DNA of 64,000 nucleotides. It comes from Streptomyces sp. NBC_00539. Lineage in GTDB: Bacteria > Actinomycetota > Actinomycetes > Streptomycetales > Streptomycetaceae. Within the stretch, counting starts at the first letter, position 1; every line of letters begins with the position of its first letter. Below, in pieces: positions 23,614-32,270 of this stretch. Both the position numbers and the translations under genes were made by a program. The notes beneath the pieces are model-generated. The model had not been told where the DNA came from, searched no databases, and was given only the letters and a program-made list of their open reading frames with translations. The stretch lies in contig NZ_CP107811.1 of the NCBI RefSeq assembly GCF_036346105.1, positions 3,106,501-3,170,500 on the forward strand. Reading direction: 5' to 3'.

Positions 23614-25848
23614 ATGCTTGGATCTACTCACGGCACCCTCACCACCGACTTCCGCGCACGGGTCGAGGCCTGCGGCGAAACCCCCCGGACGGCCGTCCAC
23701 TCCACGGCGGCACCCACCGCCGAGGGCGCGGCCGCACTGGACGTCAGCGGACGGCCGCTGCGCTGCGACGTGCCCGACCTGGACCGGTTCTTCCGGCCCG
23801 AGGCCGTCGCCGTCATCGGCGCCTCCGACGCCGAGGGCAGAGCGAACACCGGCATCACCCGGCAGCTCATCGCCTGGGCGGAGCGCGTCGGTGCCCGGAT
23901 CCACCCCGTGCACCCGACCCGCTCCACCGTCTTCGGACTGCCCTGCCACGCCTCCGTGGCCGAGCTGCCCGAACAGGTGGACCTCGCGGTGCTGCTGGTG
24001 GCCGACCCGCTCCCGGTGATCGAGGAACTGGCCGAGGCCAAGGTCAGGTTCGCGGTCGCCTTCGCCTCCGGCTTCGCCGAGACCGGTGACGCGGGAGCCG
24101 CTGCCCAGGCCCGGCTCTCCGCCGCCGTCCGCCGCTCCGGATTGCGCCTGCTCGGCCCCAACACCAACCTCAACGCCTTCGAGGCGTTCCGCGACGACCT
24201 GGACGGCCCGGCCATCGCGCTGATCACCCAGTCCGGCCACCAGGGCCGGCCCCTCTACACCCTCCAGGAACTCGGCATCCGGCTCTCCCACTGGGCCCCC
24301 ACGGGCAACGAGGCCGATCTGGAGACCGCCGACTTCATCTCCTACTTCGCCCAGCGGCCCGAGGTCGGCGCCATCGCCTGCTACGTCGAGGGGCTCAAGG
24401 ACGGCCGCGCCTTCCTGCTCGCCGCCGACCGGGCCGCGCGGGCCGGGGTGCCCGTCGTCGCCGTCAAGGTCGGCCGTACCGAGACCGGCGCCCGGATGGC
24501 GGCCTCCCACACGGGGAAGCTGACGGGCGCCGACGCCGTCGTGGACGCGGCCATGCGGCAGTTCGGGGTGATCCGGGTCGACGGCCTGGACGAGCTCCAG
24601 GACACGGCCGCCCTGCTCGCCCGCGCGCGCCCGCCCCGGGCCGAAGGCGTCGTCGTGTACTCCATCTCCGGCGGCACCGGCGCCCACTTCTCCGACCTGG
24701 CGACGGAGGCGGGCCTGACCCTGCCCACGCTCTCCGAGGCCAAGCAGGCCGAACTGCACCAGTGGATACCGCCGTACCTGAACGTCGCGAACCCCGTCGA
24801 CAACGGCGGCCACCCCGTCGGCGACTGGCGCGGCCCCAAGATCATCGATGCCCTCCTGGCGGACCCGTCCGTAGGCGTCCTCATCTGCCCGATCACCGGC
24901 CCGTTCCCGCCCATGAGCGACAAGCTGGCGCAGGACCTGGTGGACGCCGCCGAGCGGACGGACAAGCTGGTCTGCGTGATCTGGGGCTCGCCCGTCGGCA
25001 CCGAGGAGGCCTACCGCACCACGCTGCTCGGCTCCTCCCGCGTCGCCACCTTCCGCACCTTCGGCAACTGCATCACCGCCGTACGGGCCTACCTGGGCCA
25101 CCACCGCTTCACCGCGTCCTACCGCTCGCCCTTCGAGGACGCCCCGCGCACGCCGTCCCCCTCCTACCGCAAGGCACAGGCCCTGATGCGCCCGGGGCAG
25201 CAACTCAGCGAGCACGCGGCGAAGCAGCTGCTGCGGGCGTACGGGATACGGGTCCCGCGCGAGCAGCTGGTCACCAGCGCGGCGGCGGCGGTACGGGCGG
25301 CGGGGCTGGTCGGCTACCCGGTCGTCATGAAGGCCTCGGGGCCGCAGCTGGGGCACAAGACGGAACTGGGCCTGGTCAAGATCGGCCTGACCTCGGCGAG
25401 CCAGATCCGCGACGCGTACCGGGAGCTGACGGACATCGCCCGCTACGAGAACGTCCCGCTGGACGGCATCCTCGTCTGCCAGATGGTCGAGCGGGGCGTG
25501 GAGATGGTCGTCGGCGTCACCCAGGACGACCTCTTCGGCCCGACGGTGACGGTGGGGCTGGGCGGCGTCCTGGTGGAAGTCCTGCGCGACGCGGCGGTAC
25601 GGGTACCGCCGTTCGGGGAGGACCAGGCCCGGGCGATGCTGACGGAACTGCGCGGGCACGCGCTGCTGGAGGGCGTACGGGGCGCCCCTGCGGCGGACGT
25701 GGACGCGCTGGTCGAGGTCGTCCTCCGGGTCCAGCGGATGGCGCTCGAACTGGGCGACACCCTGTCCGAGCTGGACATCAACCCCCTGATGGTCCTCCCC
25801 CGCGGCCAGGGCGCGGTGGCGCTGGACGCCCTGGCCATCTGCCGTTGA
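23614..25848 (+). CDS. ADP-forming acyl-CoA synthetase (NDP-forming family)
   Basis: 744 residues in the fused acetyl-CoA synthetase (ADP-forming)/protein acetyltransferase-like architecture. A CoA-binding domain (about 50-150, VAVIGASDAEGRANTG) comes first, then a succinyl-CoA-ligase-like domain with the phosphohistidine loop SHTGKLTG (about residue 295). A C-terminal ATP-grasp domain follows (about 515-744, VMKASGPQLGHKTELGLVKIGL ... LSELDINPLMV). There is no GNAT domain. The activity would be reversible acyl-CoA plus ADP plus Pi to acid plus CoA plus ATP, or CoA activation of an acid. Twin operators upstream put it in the proposed regulon. Confidence 0.88.
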   Translation: MLGSTHGTLTTDFRARVEACGETPRTAVHSTAAPTAEGAAALDVSGRPLRCDVPDLDRFFRPEAVAVIGASDAEGRANTGITRQLIAWAERVGARIHPVHPTRSTVFGLPCHASVAELPEQVDLAVLLVADPLPVIEELAEAKVRFAVAFASGFAETGDAGAAAQARLSAAVRRSGLRLLGPNTNLNAFEAFRDDLDGPAIALITQSGHQGRPLYTLQELGIRLSHWAPTGNEADLETADFISYFAQRPEVGAIACYVEGLKDGRAFLLAADRAARAGVPVVAVKVGRTETGARMAASHTGKLTGADAVVDAAMRQFGVIRVDGLDELQDTAALLARARPPRAEGVVVYSISGGTGAHFSDLATEAGLTLPTLSEAKQAELHQWIPPYLNVANPVDNGGHPVGDWRGPKIIDALLADPSVGVLICPITGPFPPMSDKLAQDLVDAAERTDKLVCVIWGSPVGTEEAYRTTLLGSSRVATFRTFGNCITAVRAYLGHHRFTASYRSPFEDAPRTPSPSYRKAQALMRPGQQLSEHAAKQLLRAYGIRVPREQLVTSAAAAVRAAGLVGYPVVMKASGPQLGHKTELGLVKIGLTSASQIRDAYRELTDIARYENVPLDGILVCQMVERGVEMVVGVTQDDLFGPTVTVGLGGVLVEVLRDAAVRVPPFGEDQARAMLTELRGHALLEGVRGAPAADVDALVEVVLRVQRMALELGDTLSELDINPLMVLPRGQGAVALDALAICR

Positions 25849-26335
25849 CGCTGCGCCGGCCCGGGCCTCGCGCGGCTCCCCCCGACCCCCGCCCGGGCCG
25901 GCCGGAGCCCCAGCCCCCGGGAACCGGAACCCGGGGCCCCGTACGTGCGCTCAATCGCCGCGCGGGCTGGATTGCCGGCGCCCCGGGGGACTGGACCCGG
26001 GGCTCCGCCCCGGACCCCGTACGTGCGCTCCGCGCCCGTGCGCTCAATCGCCGCGCGGGCTGGATGTGCTCCGCACCTCCCAGCCCTGCGGCGCCGCCGG
26101 CAATTCCAGCCCCGCCGGCGTTTGAGGCGCGGGGTCCGGGGCGGAGCCCCGGGGAACGGGGGAAGGGCGGGGCGGGAGACGGCCCCGCGCAGCGGCCCCC
26201 ACACCCCGCACCCGACCGCCAGGGCCACCGGTACCGGCCCCTGCCCCGCGCCCGGCCGCAGGGCCCCCGGCACCCGCACCCCTGACCCCACACCCGGCAC
26301 CCGGCCACCGGCCACCACCCCGAACGGGAGTTCAC
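25849..26335. repeat. Gene-free 490 bp with Streptomyces-type intergenic inverted repeats
   Basis: No supported gene. A perfect 24-bp inverted repeat has arms at 25996-26019 and 26130-26153 (core GGGGCTCCGCCCCGGACCCC). A direct repeat, TGCGCTCAATCGCCGCGCGG, occurs at about 25946 and 26039, and an inverted relative (CCAGCCCCGCCGGCG) follows at about 26107. CAATCGCCGCGCGGGCTGGA and GTTTGAGGCGCGGGGTCCGG are blocks I recognise as recurrent between Streptomyces genes. The region separates the ADP-forming ligase from the crotonase gene and may act as a terminator or a mobile miniature element. Confidence 0.75.
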
Positions 26336-27160
26336 ATGACCAGCGCAGCCCCCGGTGACGAAGTCCTGCACCGCATCGAGACCGGCGGTGTCTCCTGGAT
26401 CACCCTCAACCGCCCCGCGGCGATGAACGCCCTCACCCGGGACAACCGCGAGCGGGTCATCGCGCTCCTCGCCGACGCCTCCGCCGACCCCCGCATCCGC
26501 GCCGTCGTCCTCACCGCCACCGGCAAGGGCTTCTGCGCCGGCGCCGACCTCCGCACCGGCCCCACCGCCGCCGGTGACCCCGCCCCCGCCGACCGCGTCG
26601 CGGGCGACGTCGCCCGCATGATCCGCCTCGGCGCGCAGCGCCTGATCACCGCGGTCCTCGACTGCGAGAAGCCCGTCATCGCCGCCGTCAACGGCACCGC
26701 CGCCGGCATCGGCTCCCACCTCGCGCTCGCCTGCGACCTCGTCATCGCCGCCGAACCGGCCCGTTTCATCGAGGTGTTCGTCCGCCGCGGCCTCGTCCCC
26801 GACGGCGGCGGCGCGTACCTCCTGCCCCGCCTCCTCGGCCCGCAGAAGGCCAAGGAGCTGATGTTCTTCGGCGACGCCGTCCCCGCCGCCGAGGCCGAAC
26901 GCCTCGGGCTGGTCAACACCGTCGTCCCGGCCGACGCCCTGGAGGCGACCGCCCGCGCCTGGGCGGAGCGCCTGGCCCAGGGCCCGACCCGGGCCCTGGC
27001 CCTGACGAAGCAGTTGGTCAACGCCTCCCTCGACGGGGACCGGGCCGCCGCCCTGGCCGCCGAGGCCACCGCCCAGGAGATCAACATGACCACCGCCGAC
27101 GCCAACGAGGGCGTGGCCGGCTTCGTGGAGCGCCGCACCCCCAAATACCTCGGGCGGTAA
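26336..27160 (+). CDS. Enoyl-CoA hydratase/isomerase
   Basis: A 274-residue crotonase. Motifs include WITLNRPAAMNALT, VVLTATGKGFCAGADL (oxyanion hole) and AVNGTAAGIGSHLALACDLVIAAEPARFIEVFVRRGLVPDGGGAYLLPRLLG. The Glu in FIEVF and the Asp in PDGGG correspond to catalytic acidic positions, so hydratase or isomerase activity is plausible. A good SD precedes the ATG. No operator was found just upstream; it is either read through from the ligase gene or independently expressed. Confidence 0.9.
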   Translation: MTSAAPGDEVLHRIETGGVSWITLNRPAAMNALTRDNRERVIALLADASADPRIRAVVLTATGKGFCAGADLRTGPTAAGDPAPADRVAGDVARMIRLGAQRLITAVLDCEKPVIAAVNGTAAGIGSHLALACDLVIAAEPARFIEVFVRRGLVPDGGGAYLLPRLLGPQKAKELMFFGDAVPAAEAERLGLVNTVVPADALEATARAWAERLAQGPTRALALTKQLVNASLDGDRAAALAAEATAQEINMTTADANEGVAGFVERRTPKYLGR

Positions 27161-27230
27161 CCGGGCGGCCGCCCGGCCCGGCGGCCGCCCGGCCCGGCAG
27201 CCCCGCAACCCAGCGGCCCCGCGGCCCGAC

Positions 27231-28022
27231 CTACATCTGCGGGCTCGGCTTCAGCAGCGCGAACGTCGCCCCGAACGGGTCCGCGACCCACGCGATCCGG
27301 CCGACGTCCGGCACGTCCGCCGCCGGCATCAGCACCGAGCCGCCGTTGCCCTGCACGGCGCTCACCGTGGCGTCCACGTCCGCGACGTGGAAGTACGGCA
27401 CCCAGCTCGGCCCGACACCGCCGCCCCCGGCCCCGTCACCCTGGGGCGCGACCCCGCCGAAGGACGCCTCCCGCTGGTCGCCGTCCTTGGTGCTCAGCAC
27501 CCGGTACGTCATCCCGGGCGCCTGCATCTCCTCGCTGCGCCAGCCGAACACCCCGCTGTAGAAGGAGACGGCCGCGACCGGGTCCGGTGCGTGCAGCTCC
27601 ACCCAGACCAGCGAGTTCTCCTCCGAGGCCACCCCCAGGCCGCTGGTCTTGCCCGGCTGCCACGAGGCGAACTGGGCGCCCTGCGGGTCGGTGAACTGCC
27701 CGAGCCACCCCTCGCCCATCACGTCCATCGGCTCCATCCGGACGGTGCCGCCGCCGTCCCTGACGGCCGAGGCGGTGGCTTGGATGTCCGGGGTCATGAA
27801 GTGCACCATCCAGGCGGACTTCGCACCCTGCTCGGTGAGCGGCCCGATCGCGGCGACGGTCTTGCCGCCCTGCTGGAAGAAGCCGTACCCGCCGGTCTCG
27901 GGGCCGGCGGAGACGAAGTTCCATCCGAAGACGCCGCTGTAGAAGGCGGTGGCGGCGTCCACGTCGGGGCTGCCGAGGTCGAGCCAGTTGGGCGAGCCGG
28001 TACGGAAGTCGGTGCCGAGCAT
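27231..28022 (-). CDS. VOC/glyoxalase-fold protein, two domains
   Basis: 263 residues with two VOC modules (about 8-120 and 135-258). The first has PNWLDLGSPDVDAATAFYSGVFGWNF and the second LVWVELHAPDPVAAVSFYSGVFGWRS. It is a paralog of the protein at 13765. The ATG at 28022 is favoured by a GGGAG SD and by domain position. It is divergent from the flavin reductase gene, with an operator in between, so it may belong to the regulon. The biochemical role is unknown. Confidence 0.82.
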   Translation of the reverse strand: MLGTDFRTGSPNWLDLGSPDVDAATAFYSGVFGWNFVSAGPETGGYGFFQQGGKTVAAIGPLTEQGAKSAWMVHFMTPDIQATASAVRDGGGTVRMEPMDVMGEGWLGQFTDPQGAQFASWQPGKTSGLGVASEENSLVWVELHAPDPVAAVSFYSGVFGWRSEEMQAPGMTYRVLSTKDGDQREASFGGVAPQGDGAGGGGVGPSWVPYFHVADVDATVSAVQGNGGSVLMPAADVPDVGRIAWVADPFGATFALLKPSPQM

Positions 28023-28201
28023 GGGTTCTCTCCCGGGTGTCTGCGGTCGTTCGGCGCACGGCGGCACGCCGGTCCCCGCCACCATGCCGAGCCCGCGCGG
28101 GGCCGTCCGGCGTACGGGCACGGCGGGCCGGAGGTTTCACCCGTACGGGGGAACGCCCGGGCCCCCGATCCCGTGGCCGCGCCGGTCCGACCCCTTCCAA
28201 T

Positions 28202-28216
28202 CTGACGCACCGTCAG
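28202..28216. promoter_or_regulatory. CTGACG-N3-CGTCAG operator (flavin reductase / VOC)
   Basis: CTGACGCACCGTCAG is a perfect match. It lies 17 bp upstream of the flavin reductase ATG at 28234 and about 180 bp upstream of the VOC start, so it most directly controls the reductase. Confidence 0.85.
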
Positions 28217-28233
28217 CTTCAATCAACGGTGTG

Positions 28234-28866
28234 ATGGGACACGCAGGGATGGCGGCCACCGTCGTCCGATACCTCAGGTCAGTCGGCTCCCCCACCTCCG
28301 CCGCGCCGGAGCCGGATCCGCTGTTCGACGCCGCCCTGCCGCGTCCCGACCTGCGGGCCGTCCGGGAGGACGAGCGGGCGCCGGTCGCCCCCGCCGAGTT
28401 CCGGGCCGTCCTCGGGAACTTCGCCAGCGGGGTCACCGTCATCACCGCCCCGGCCGTCGAGGGCGCGGACGGGCCGGCCGGCTTCGCGTGCCAGTCCTTC
28501 GCCTCGCTGTCCCTGGACCCGCCGCTGGTCACCTTCATGGTGGCCCGTACGTCGACCACCTGGCCCCGGATCGCCCGCGCGGGGGTGTTCTGCGTCAACA
28601 TCCTGGGCGCCGAACAGGGGTCGCTGTGCCGGTCGTTCGCTGTCAGCGGCGCGGACAAGTTCGCCGGCGTCGTCCACCGCCCGTCCCCCGCGACGGGGTC
28701 GCCGCAGCTGGACGCCGTGCCCGCCTGGATCGACTGCCGGATCCACGCCGTCCACACGGGCGGGGACCACCTCATCGTGGTCGGCCGCGTCGAGGCCCTG
28801 GGCGCGGCCGGCGAAGGCGACCCGCTCCTCTTCCACCAGGGCAGGTTCGGCCGCTTCACACCGTGA
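28234..28866 (+). CDS. HsaB-like flavin reductase
   Basis: About 210 residues. After a variable N-terminal extension of roughly 55 residues comes a flavin reductase domain: FRAVLGNFASGVTVITAP, GFACQSFASLSLDPPLVTFMV, FCVNILGAEQG, DKFAGVVHRPSPATGSPQL and HTGGDHLIVVGRVEAL. This pattern closely resembles HsaB, which supplies reduced FMN to the 3-HSA hydroxylase HsaA in steroid catabolism. No HsaA-type hydroxylase is in the window, so the oxygenase partner is unknown. The exact start is uncertain (ATG 28234 or 28249). Confidence 0.82.
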   Translation: MGHAGMAATVVRYLRSVGSPTSAAPEPDPLFDAALPRPDLRAVREDERAPVAPAEFRAVLGNFASGVTVITAPAVEGADGPAGFACQSFASLSLDPPLVTFMVARTSTTWPRIARAGVFCVNILGAEQGSLCRSFAVSGADKFAGVVHRPSPATGSPQLDAVPAWIDCRIHAVHTGGDHLIVVGRVEALGAAGEGDPLLFHQGRFGRFTP

Positions 28867-28872
28867 GCCCGA

Positions 28873-28904
28873 AAGCCCGGAAGCCCGGAAGCCCGGAAGC
28901 CCGC
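28873..28904 (+). repeat. Short tandem repeat AAGCCCGG x4
   Basis: Three exact copies and one near copy of the 8-mer AAGCCCGG follow the flavin reductase stop codon. Further GCCCGTAGCCCG-type copies continue to about 28940. It is a simple repeat between convergent genes with no clear function. Confidence 0.8.
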
Positions 28905-28987
28905 AGACCGTCGGCCCATAGCCCGTAGCCCGCGAAGCCCCCCGCCCCCGTGCCGGGACCCCGCGCAGGGGCCCGGCACCGGCGCGT

Positions 28988-30055
28988 TCAAAAGGTCAGC
29001 ACCCCGCGCGCCACGCGCCCGTGCCGCGCGTCGTCCACCGCCTTCGCGAAGTCCTCCACCGGGTAGACCTCCGTCACCAGCTCGTCCAGCAGCAGCTTCC
29101 CCTGCCGGTACAGCTCGGCGTACAGGGCCGTGTCGCGCTGCGGCCGGGAGGACCCGTACCGGCACCCCATGATCGTCTTGTCCAGGTACAGGGACGACAC
29201 CTGGAAGGAGGCCTCCTCCTTGGAGCCCGGCACGCCCAGCAGGACCGCCTGCCCGTGCCGGTCGAGGAGGTCGATCGCCTGCCGGATCAGCCGTACGTGA
29301 CCCACGCACTCGAAGGCGTGGTCGGCGCCGGTCGGCAGGATCTCGCGGATCGCCGCCGAGGTGTCCGCGGCGGCGGAGGCGTCGATGAAGTGGGTGGCCC
29401 CGAACTGCCGGGCCACCGCCTCCTTCGCCGGGTTGGCGTCCACCGCGACGATGGTGGCGGCCCCCGCGATCCGGGCGCCCTGGAGCACGTTCAGCCCGAT
29501 GCCGCCGGCGCCGATCACGACCACCGACTCGCCGTGGTCCACCCGCGCCCGGTTCAGTACCGCCCCCACCCCGGTCAGGACCCCGCACCCGATCAGCGCG
29601 GCCGAGGTGGCCGGGATGTCCTTCGGGATCTTCACGGCCTGCACGGCCTTGACGATCGTCCGCTCCGCGAACGCCGAGTTGGAGGCGAACTGGAACAGGG
29701 GCGTCCCGCCGCGCGAGAAGGGCTGTCCCGGCATTCCGATGGCCTTGCGGCACATGGTGGGCCGGCCCCGGTCGCAGTCCGCGCACGCCCCGCAGTTGGC
29801 GAGGGTGGACAGCGAGACGTGGTCCCCGGCCTCCACGTGGGTGACCCCGGCGCCCACGGCCTCGACCACCCCCGCCCCCTCGTGCCCCAGCACCACCGGC
29901 GCCGGGAAGGGGATGGTCCCGTCGATCACCGAGAGGTCGCTGTGGCACAGCCCGGCCGCCGATACCGCGACCAGCACCTCCCCCGGCCCCGGGCCGCGGA
30001 TCTCCAGATCGTCGACCACCTGGGCCTGCTTGCCGTCGAACACGACGCCTCGCAT
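28988..30055 (-). CDS. Zinc-dependent alcohol dehydrogenase (MDR)
   Basis: 355 residues of the class III-like medium-chain dehydrogenase group. Catalytic-zinc ligands are Cys37 (AAGLCHSD) and His58 (GHEGAGVVEAVG). The structural-zinc Cys quartet is in NCGACADCDRGRPTMC, and the NAD-binding motif in VVIGAGGIGLNVLQ. It would oxidise a primary or secondary alcohol intermediate to an aldehyde or ketone. It is the last gene of an SDR - acyl-CoA dehydrogenase - MDR operon, starting 4 nt after the dehydrogenase stop codon. Confidence 0.9.
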   Translation of the reverse strand: MRGVVFDGKQAQVVDDLEIRGPGPGEVLVAVSAAGLCHSDLSVIDGTIPFPAPVVLGHEGAGVVEAVGAGVTHVEAGDHVSLSTLANCGACADCDRGRPTMCRKAIGMPGQPFSRGGTPLFQFASNSAFAERTIVKAVQAVKIPKDIPATSAALIGCGVLTGVGAVLNRARVDHGESVVVIGAGGIGLNVLQGARIAGAATIVAVDANPAKEAVARQFGATHFIDASAAADTSAAIREILPTGADHAFECVGHVRLIRQAIDLLDRHGQAVLLGVPGSKEEASFQVSSLYLDKTIMGCRYGSSRPQRDTALYAELYRQGKLLLDELVTEVYPVEDFAKAVDDARHGRVARGVLTF

Positions 30056-30059
30056 GTCG

Positions 30060-31259
30060 TCACCGCGTCTCTCTGGGCAGGCCGAGCACGCGCTCGGCGA
30101 TGATGTTCCGCTGGATCTCGTCCGAACCGCCGTAGATGGTGTCGGCCCGGCTGAACAGGAACAGGCGCTGCTCCTCGTCGAGCCCGTTCTCGTACGGGCT
30201 CTCCCCGCCCCAGTCCGCCGGTCCGACGGTGGCCGCCGCGCCCCGCACCGCCACCGCCAGCTCGCCGAGCCGCCGGTGCCAGCCGCCCCACAGCAGCTTC
30301 GCGACGCTCGGCGCGCCCTGGTCGCCGCTGCCGCCCAGGGTGCGCAGGGCGTTCCAGCGCATGGTGCGCAGCTCGGCCCACTGCCGTACCAGCCGCTCGT
30401 GCAGTACGGGGTCGGCTGCTCCGGAGGCGGCGTGGGCGGCCAGGACCCGTTCCAGTTCGGCGGCGAAGCCGATCTGCTGGACGAGGGTGGAGACGCCGCG
30501 TTCCAGGGCGAGCAGGCCCATGGCCACGGTCCAGCCGTCGCCCTCGGCGCCGACGGTCTCGGCGGCCACCGCCCCGTCGAAGAACACCTCGTTGAACTCG
30601 CTGGTGCCGGTGAGCTGGCGGATGGGCCGGACCTCGATGCGGCCGGGCTGGTCCATCGGCACCAGCAGGAAGGTCAGCCCCCGGTGGCGGCGGGAGCCGG
30701 GTTCGGTGCGGGCCAGGACGAAGCACCAGTCGGCGTCCCGGGCGAGGGAGGTCCAGATCTTCTGCCCGGTGATGCGGTGGCGCCCGTCGGCCGGGTCGCG
30801 GACGGCCGCCGTACGGATCCCGGCGAGGTCGGATCCGGCGCCCGGCTCGCTGTACCCCTGGCACCACAGTTCCTCGCCGCGGGCGATGCCCGGCAGGTAG
30901 CGGTCCTGCTGCCGCCGGGACCCGTGGGCGATCAGGGTGGGCGCGAGGAGGTTCTCGCCGATGTGGCCGACCCGCCCGGGGGCGCGCAGCGCGGCGTACT
31001 CCTCCGCCCACACCACCTGCCCGGTCAGGGAGAGCCGGCGCTGCCCGTAGGCACCGTCGGGGACCTCCCAGCCCTGGCCGATCCAGCCGCCGCGGCCCAG
31101 CTCCCGCTCCCAGGCGCGGCGGGCCCCGACCTCCTCGTGTTCGCTGCCGGGGCCGCCGAGCCCGCGGGCGTGCGCGTACGGGCCCACGAGGTGCTCCCGC
31201 AGCCACGACCGGGCGCGGCCGCGCAGTTCCTCGTCCTCGGGCCCGAAGCCGAAGTCCAT
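30060..31259 (-). CDS. Acyl-CoA dehydrogenase (FadE family)
   Basis: 399 residues with the full FadE fold: LWCQGYSEPGAGSDLAGIRTAAV (FAD/substrate site), ITGQKIWTSLARDADWCFVLART and the C-terminal TIYGGSDEIQRNIIAERVLGLP. The Glu of the classical YEG motif is replaced by Gly (IYGGS), so the catalytic base must lie elsewhere or be in a partner subunit. The sequence resembles the large subunits of mycobacterial heteromeric steroid dehydrogenases. Second gene of the SDR operon, with a 10-bp gap after the SDR gene. Confidence 0.9.
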   Translation of the reverse strand: MDFGFGPEDEELRGRARSWLREHLVGPYAHARGLGGPGSEHEEVGARRAWERELGRGGWIGQGWEVPDGAYGQRRLSLTGQVVWAEEYAALRAPGRVGHIGENLLAPTLIAHGSRRQQDRYLPGIARGEELWCQGYSEPGAGSDLAGIRTAAVRDPADGRHRITGQKIWTSLARDADWCFVLARTEPGSRRHRGLTFLLVPMDQPGRIEVRPIRQLTGTSEFNEVFFDGAVAAETVGAEGDGWTVAMGLLALERGVSTLVQQIGFAAELERVLAAHAASGAADPVLHERLVRQWAELRTMRWNALRTLGGSGDQGAPSVAKLLWGGWHRRLGELAVAVRGAAATVGPADWGGESPYENGLDEEQRLFLFSRADTIYGGSDEIQRNIIAERVLGLPRETR

Positions 31260-31269
31260 GGGCTCCCCC

Positions 31270-32181
31270 TCACGCGTTGGGGCGGTCCTTGGCGGCCGCC
31301 GCCTTGGCCATGGCCTCCAGCTGCGCGAGCATCGGCATCGGGTCGGTGCCCACCGTCCCGGGCAGGAAGTCGGCGATCTTCTCGGGCGTCCAGGAGCCTT
31401 CGGCGTACGCGGCGCGCAGTTCGCGCGGCTGCGCCCACACGGCGATCTTCGGTCCGGCGATGGTGTACACCTGCCCGGTGATCCCCTCGGTCTTCGCCCG
31501 GTCGCTGAGCAGGTAGGTGACGAGCGCCGCGACGTCCTCGGGCTCGCCGATCTCCTTGAGCTCCATGGGTACGCCCGCGGACATCCGGGTCCGGGCCACA
31601 GGTGCGACGGCGTTGGCGGTGACCCCGTACTTGGCCAGGCCCAGGGCCGCCGAGCGGACGAGGGAGATGATCCCGCCCTTGGCCGCGCTGTAGTTGGCCT
31701 GGGCGACCGAGCCCTGGTGGTTGCCGCTGGTGAAGCCTATGAGCGTGCCGGATCCCTGCTTGCGCATGACGGCGGAGGCGGCCCGGAAGACGGTGAAGGT
31801 TCCTTTGAGGTGGGTGGCGACCACGGGGTCCCACTCCTGCTCGGACATGTTGAACAGCATCCGCTCGCGCAGGATGCCGGCGACGCAGACGACTCCGTCG
31901 ACGCGCCCGTAGCGGGCGAGGGCGGTGTCGACGATGCGCTGTCCGCCCTCCATGGTGGAGATGTCGTCGGCGACGGCGACGGCCTCGCCGCCCGCGGTGA
32001 GGATCTCCTTGACCACGGATTCGGCGATCTCGCTGGTGGGCTCGCCGCCCTCGATGCCCACGCCGTAGTCGTTGACGACGACCTTGGCCCCTTCGGCGGC
32101 CGCGGCGAGTGCCACGGCCCGCCCGATGCCCCGGCCCGCCCCGGTGACGGCGATGACCTTGCCTGCCAGGAAGTTCCCCAC
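31270..32181 (-). CDS. Short-chain dehydrogenase/reductase
   Basis: 303 residues. The N-terminal TGAGRGIGR cofactor motif, the NDYG segment and the catalytic Ser/YxxxK (SGNHQGSVAQANYSAAKGG) are present, with a C-terminal extension of about 60 residues beyond the usual 250-aa SDR length. Members with such a tail act as hydroxyacyl-CoA dehydrogenases in steroid and fatty acid breakdown. GTG start with an AAAGGGG SD. First gene of a three-gene operon, 22 bp downstream of an operator. Confidence 0.9.
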   Translation of the reverse strand: MGNFLAGKVIAVTGAGRGIGRAVALAAAAEGAKVVVNDYGVGIEGGEPTSEIAESVVKEILTAGGEAVAVADDISTMEGGQRIVDTALARYGRVDGVVCVAGILRERMLFNMSEQEWDPVVATHLKGTFTVFRAASAVMRKQGSGTLIGFTSGNHQGSVAQANYSAAKGGIISLVRSAALGLAKYGVTANAVAPVARTRMSAGVPMELKEIGEPEDVAALVTYLLSDRAKTEGITGQVYTIAGPKIAVWAQPRELRAAYAEGSWTPEKIADFLPGTVGTDPMPMLAQLEAMAKAAAAKDRPNA

Positions 32182-32203
32182 GCCCGACCCCTTTCCGCAG
32201 TTT

Positions 32204-32218
32204 CTGACGGACCGTTAG
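32204..32218. promoter_or_regulatory. CTGACG-N3-CGTCAG operator (SDR operon / cyclase)
   Basis: CTGACGGACCGTTAG differs at one base of the right arm. It lies between the divergent SDR operon (start 32181) and the cyclase gene (start 32271). It overlaps a possible cyclase -10 box, TTAGAT/TAGATT (32215-32221). Confidence 0.75.
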
Positions 32219-32270
32219 ATTCTATGGGCAGCCGGACGCCACAGCACAAGCCCCGGGAGTTGATGAGGCC

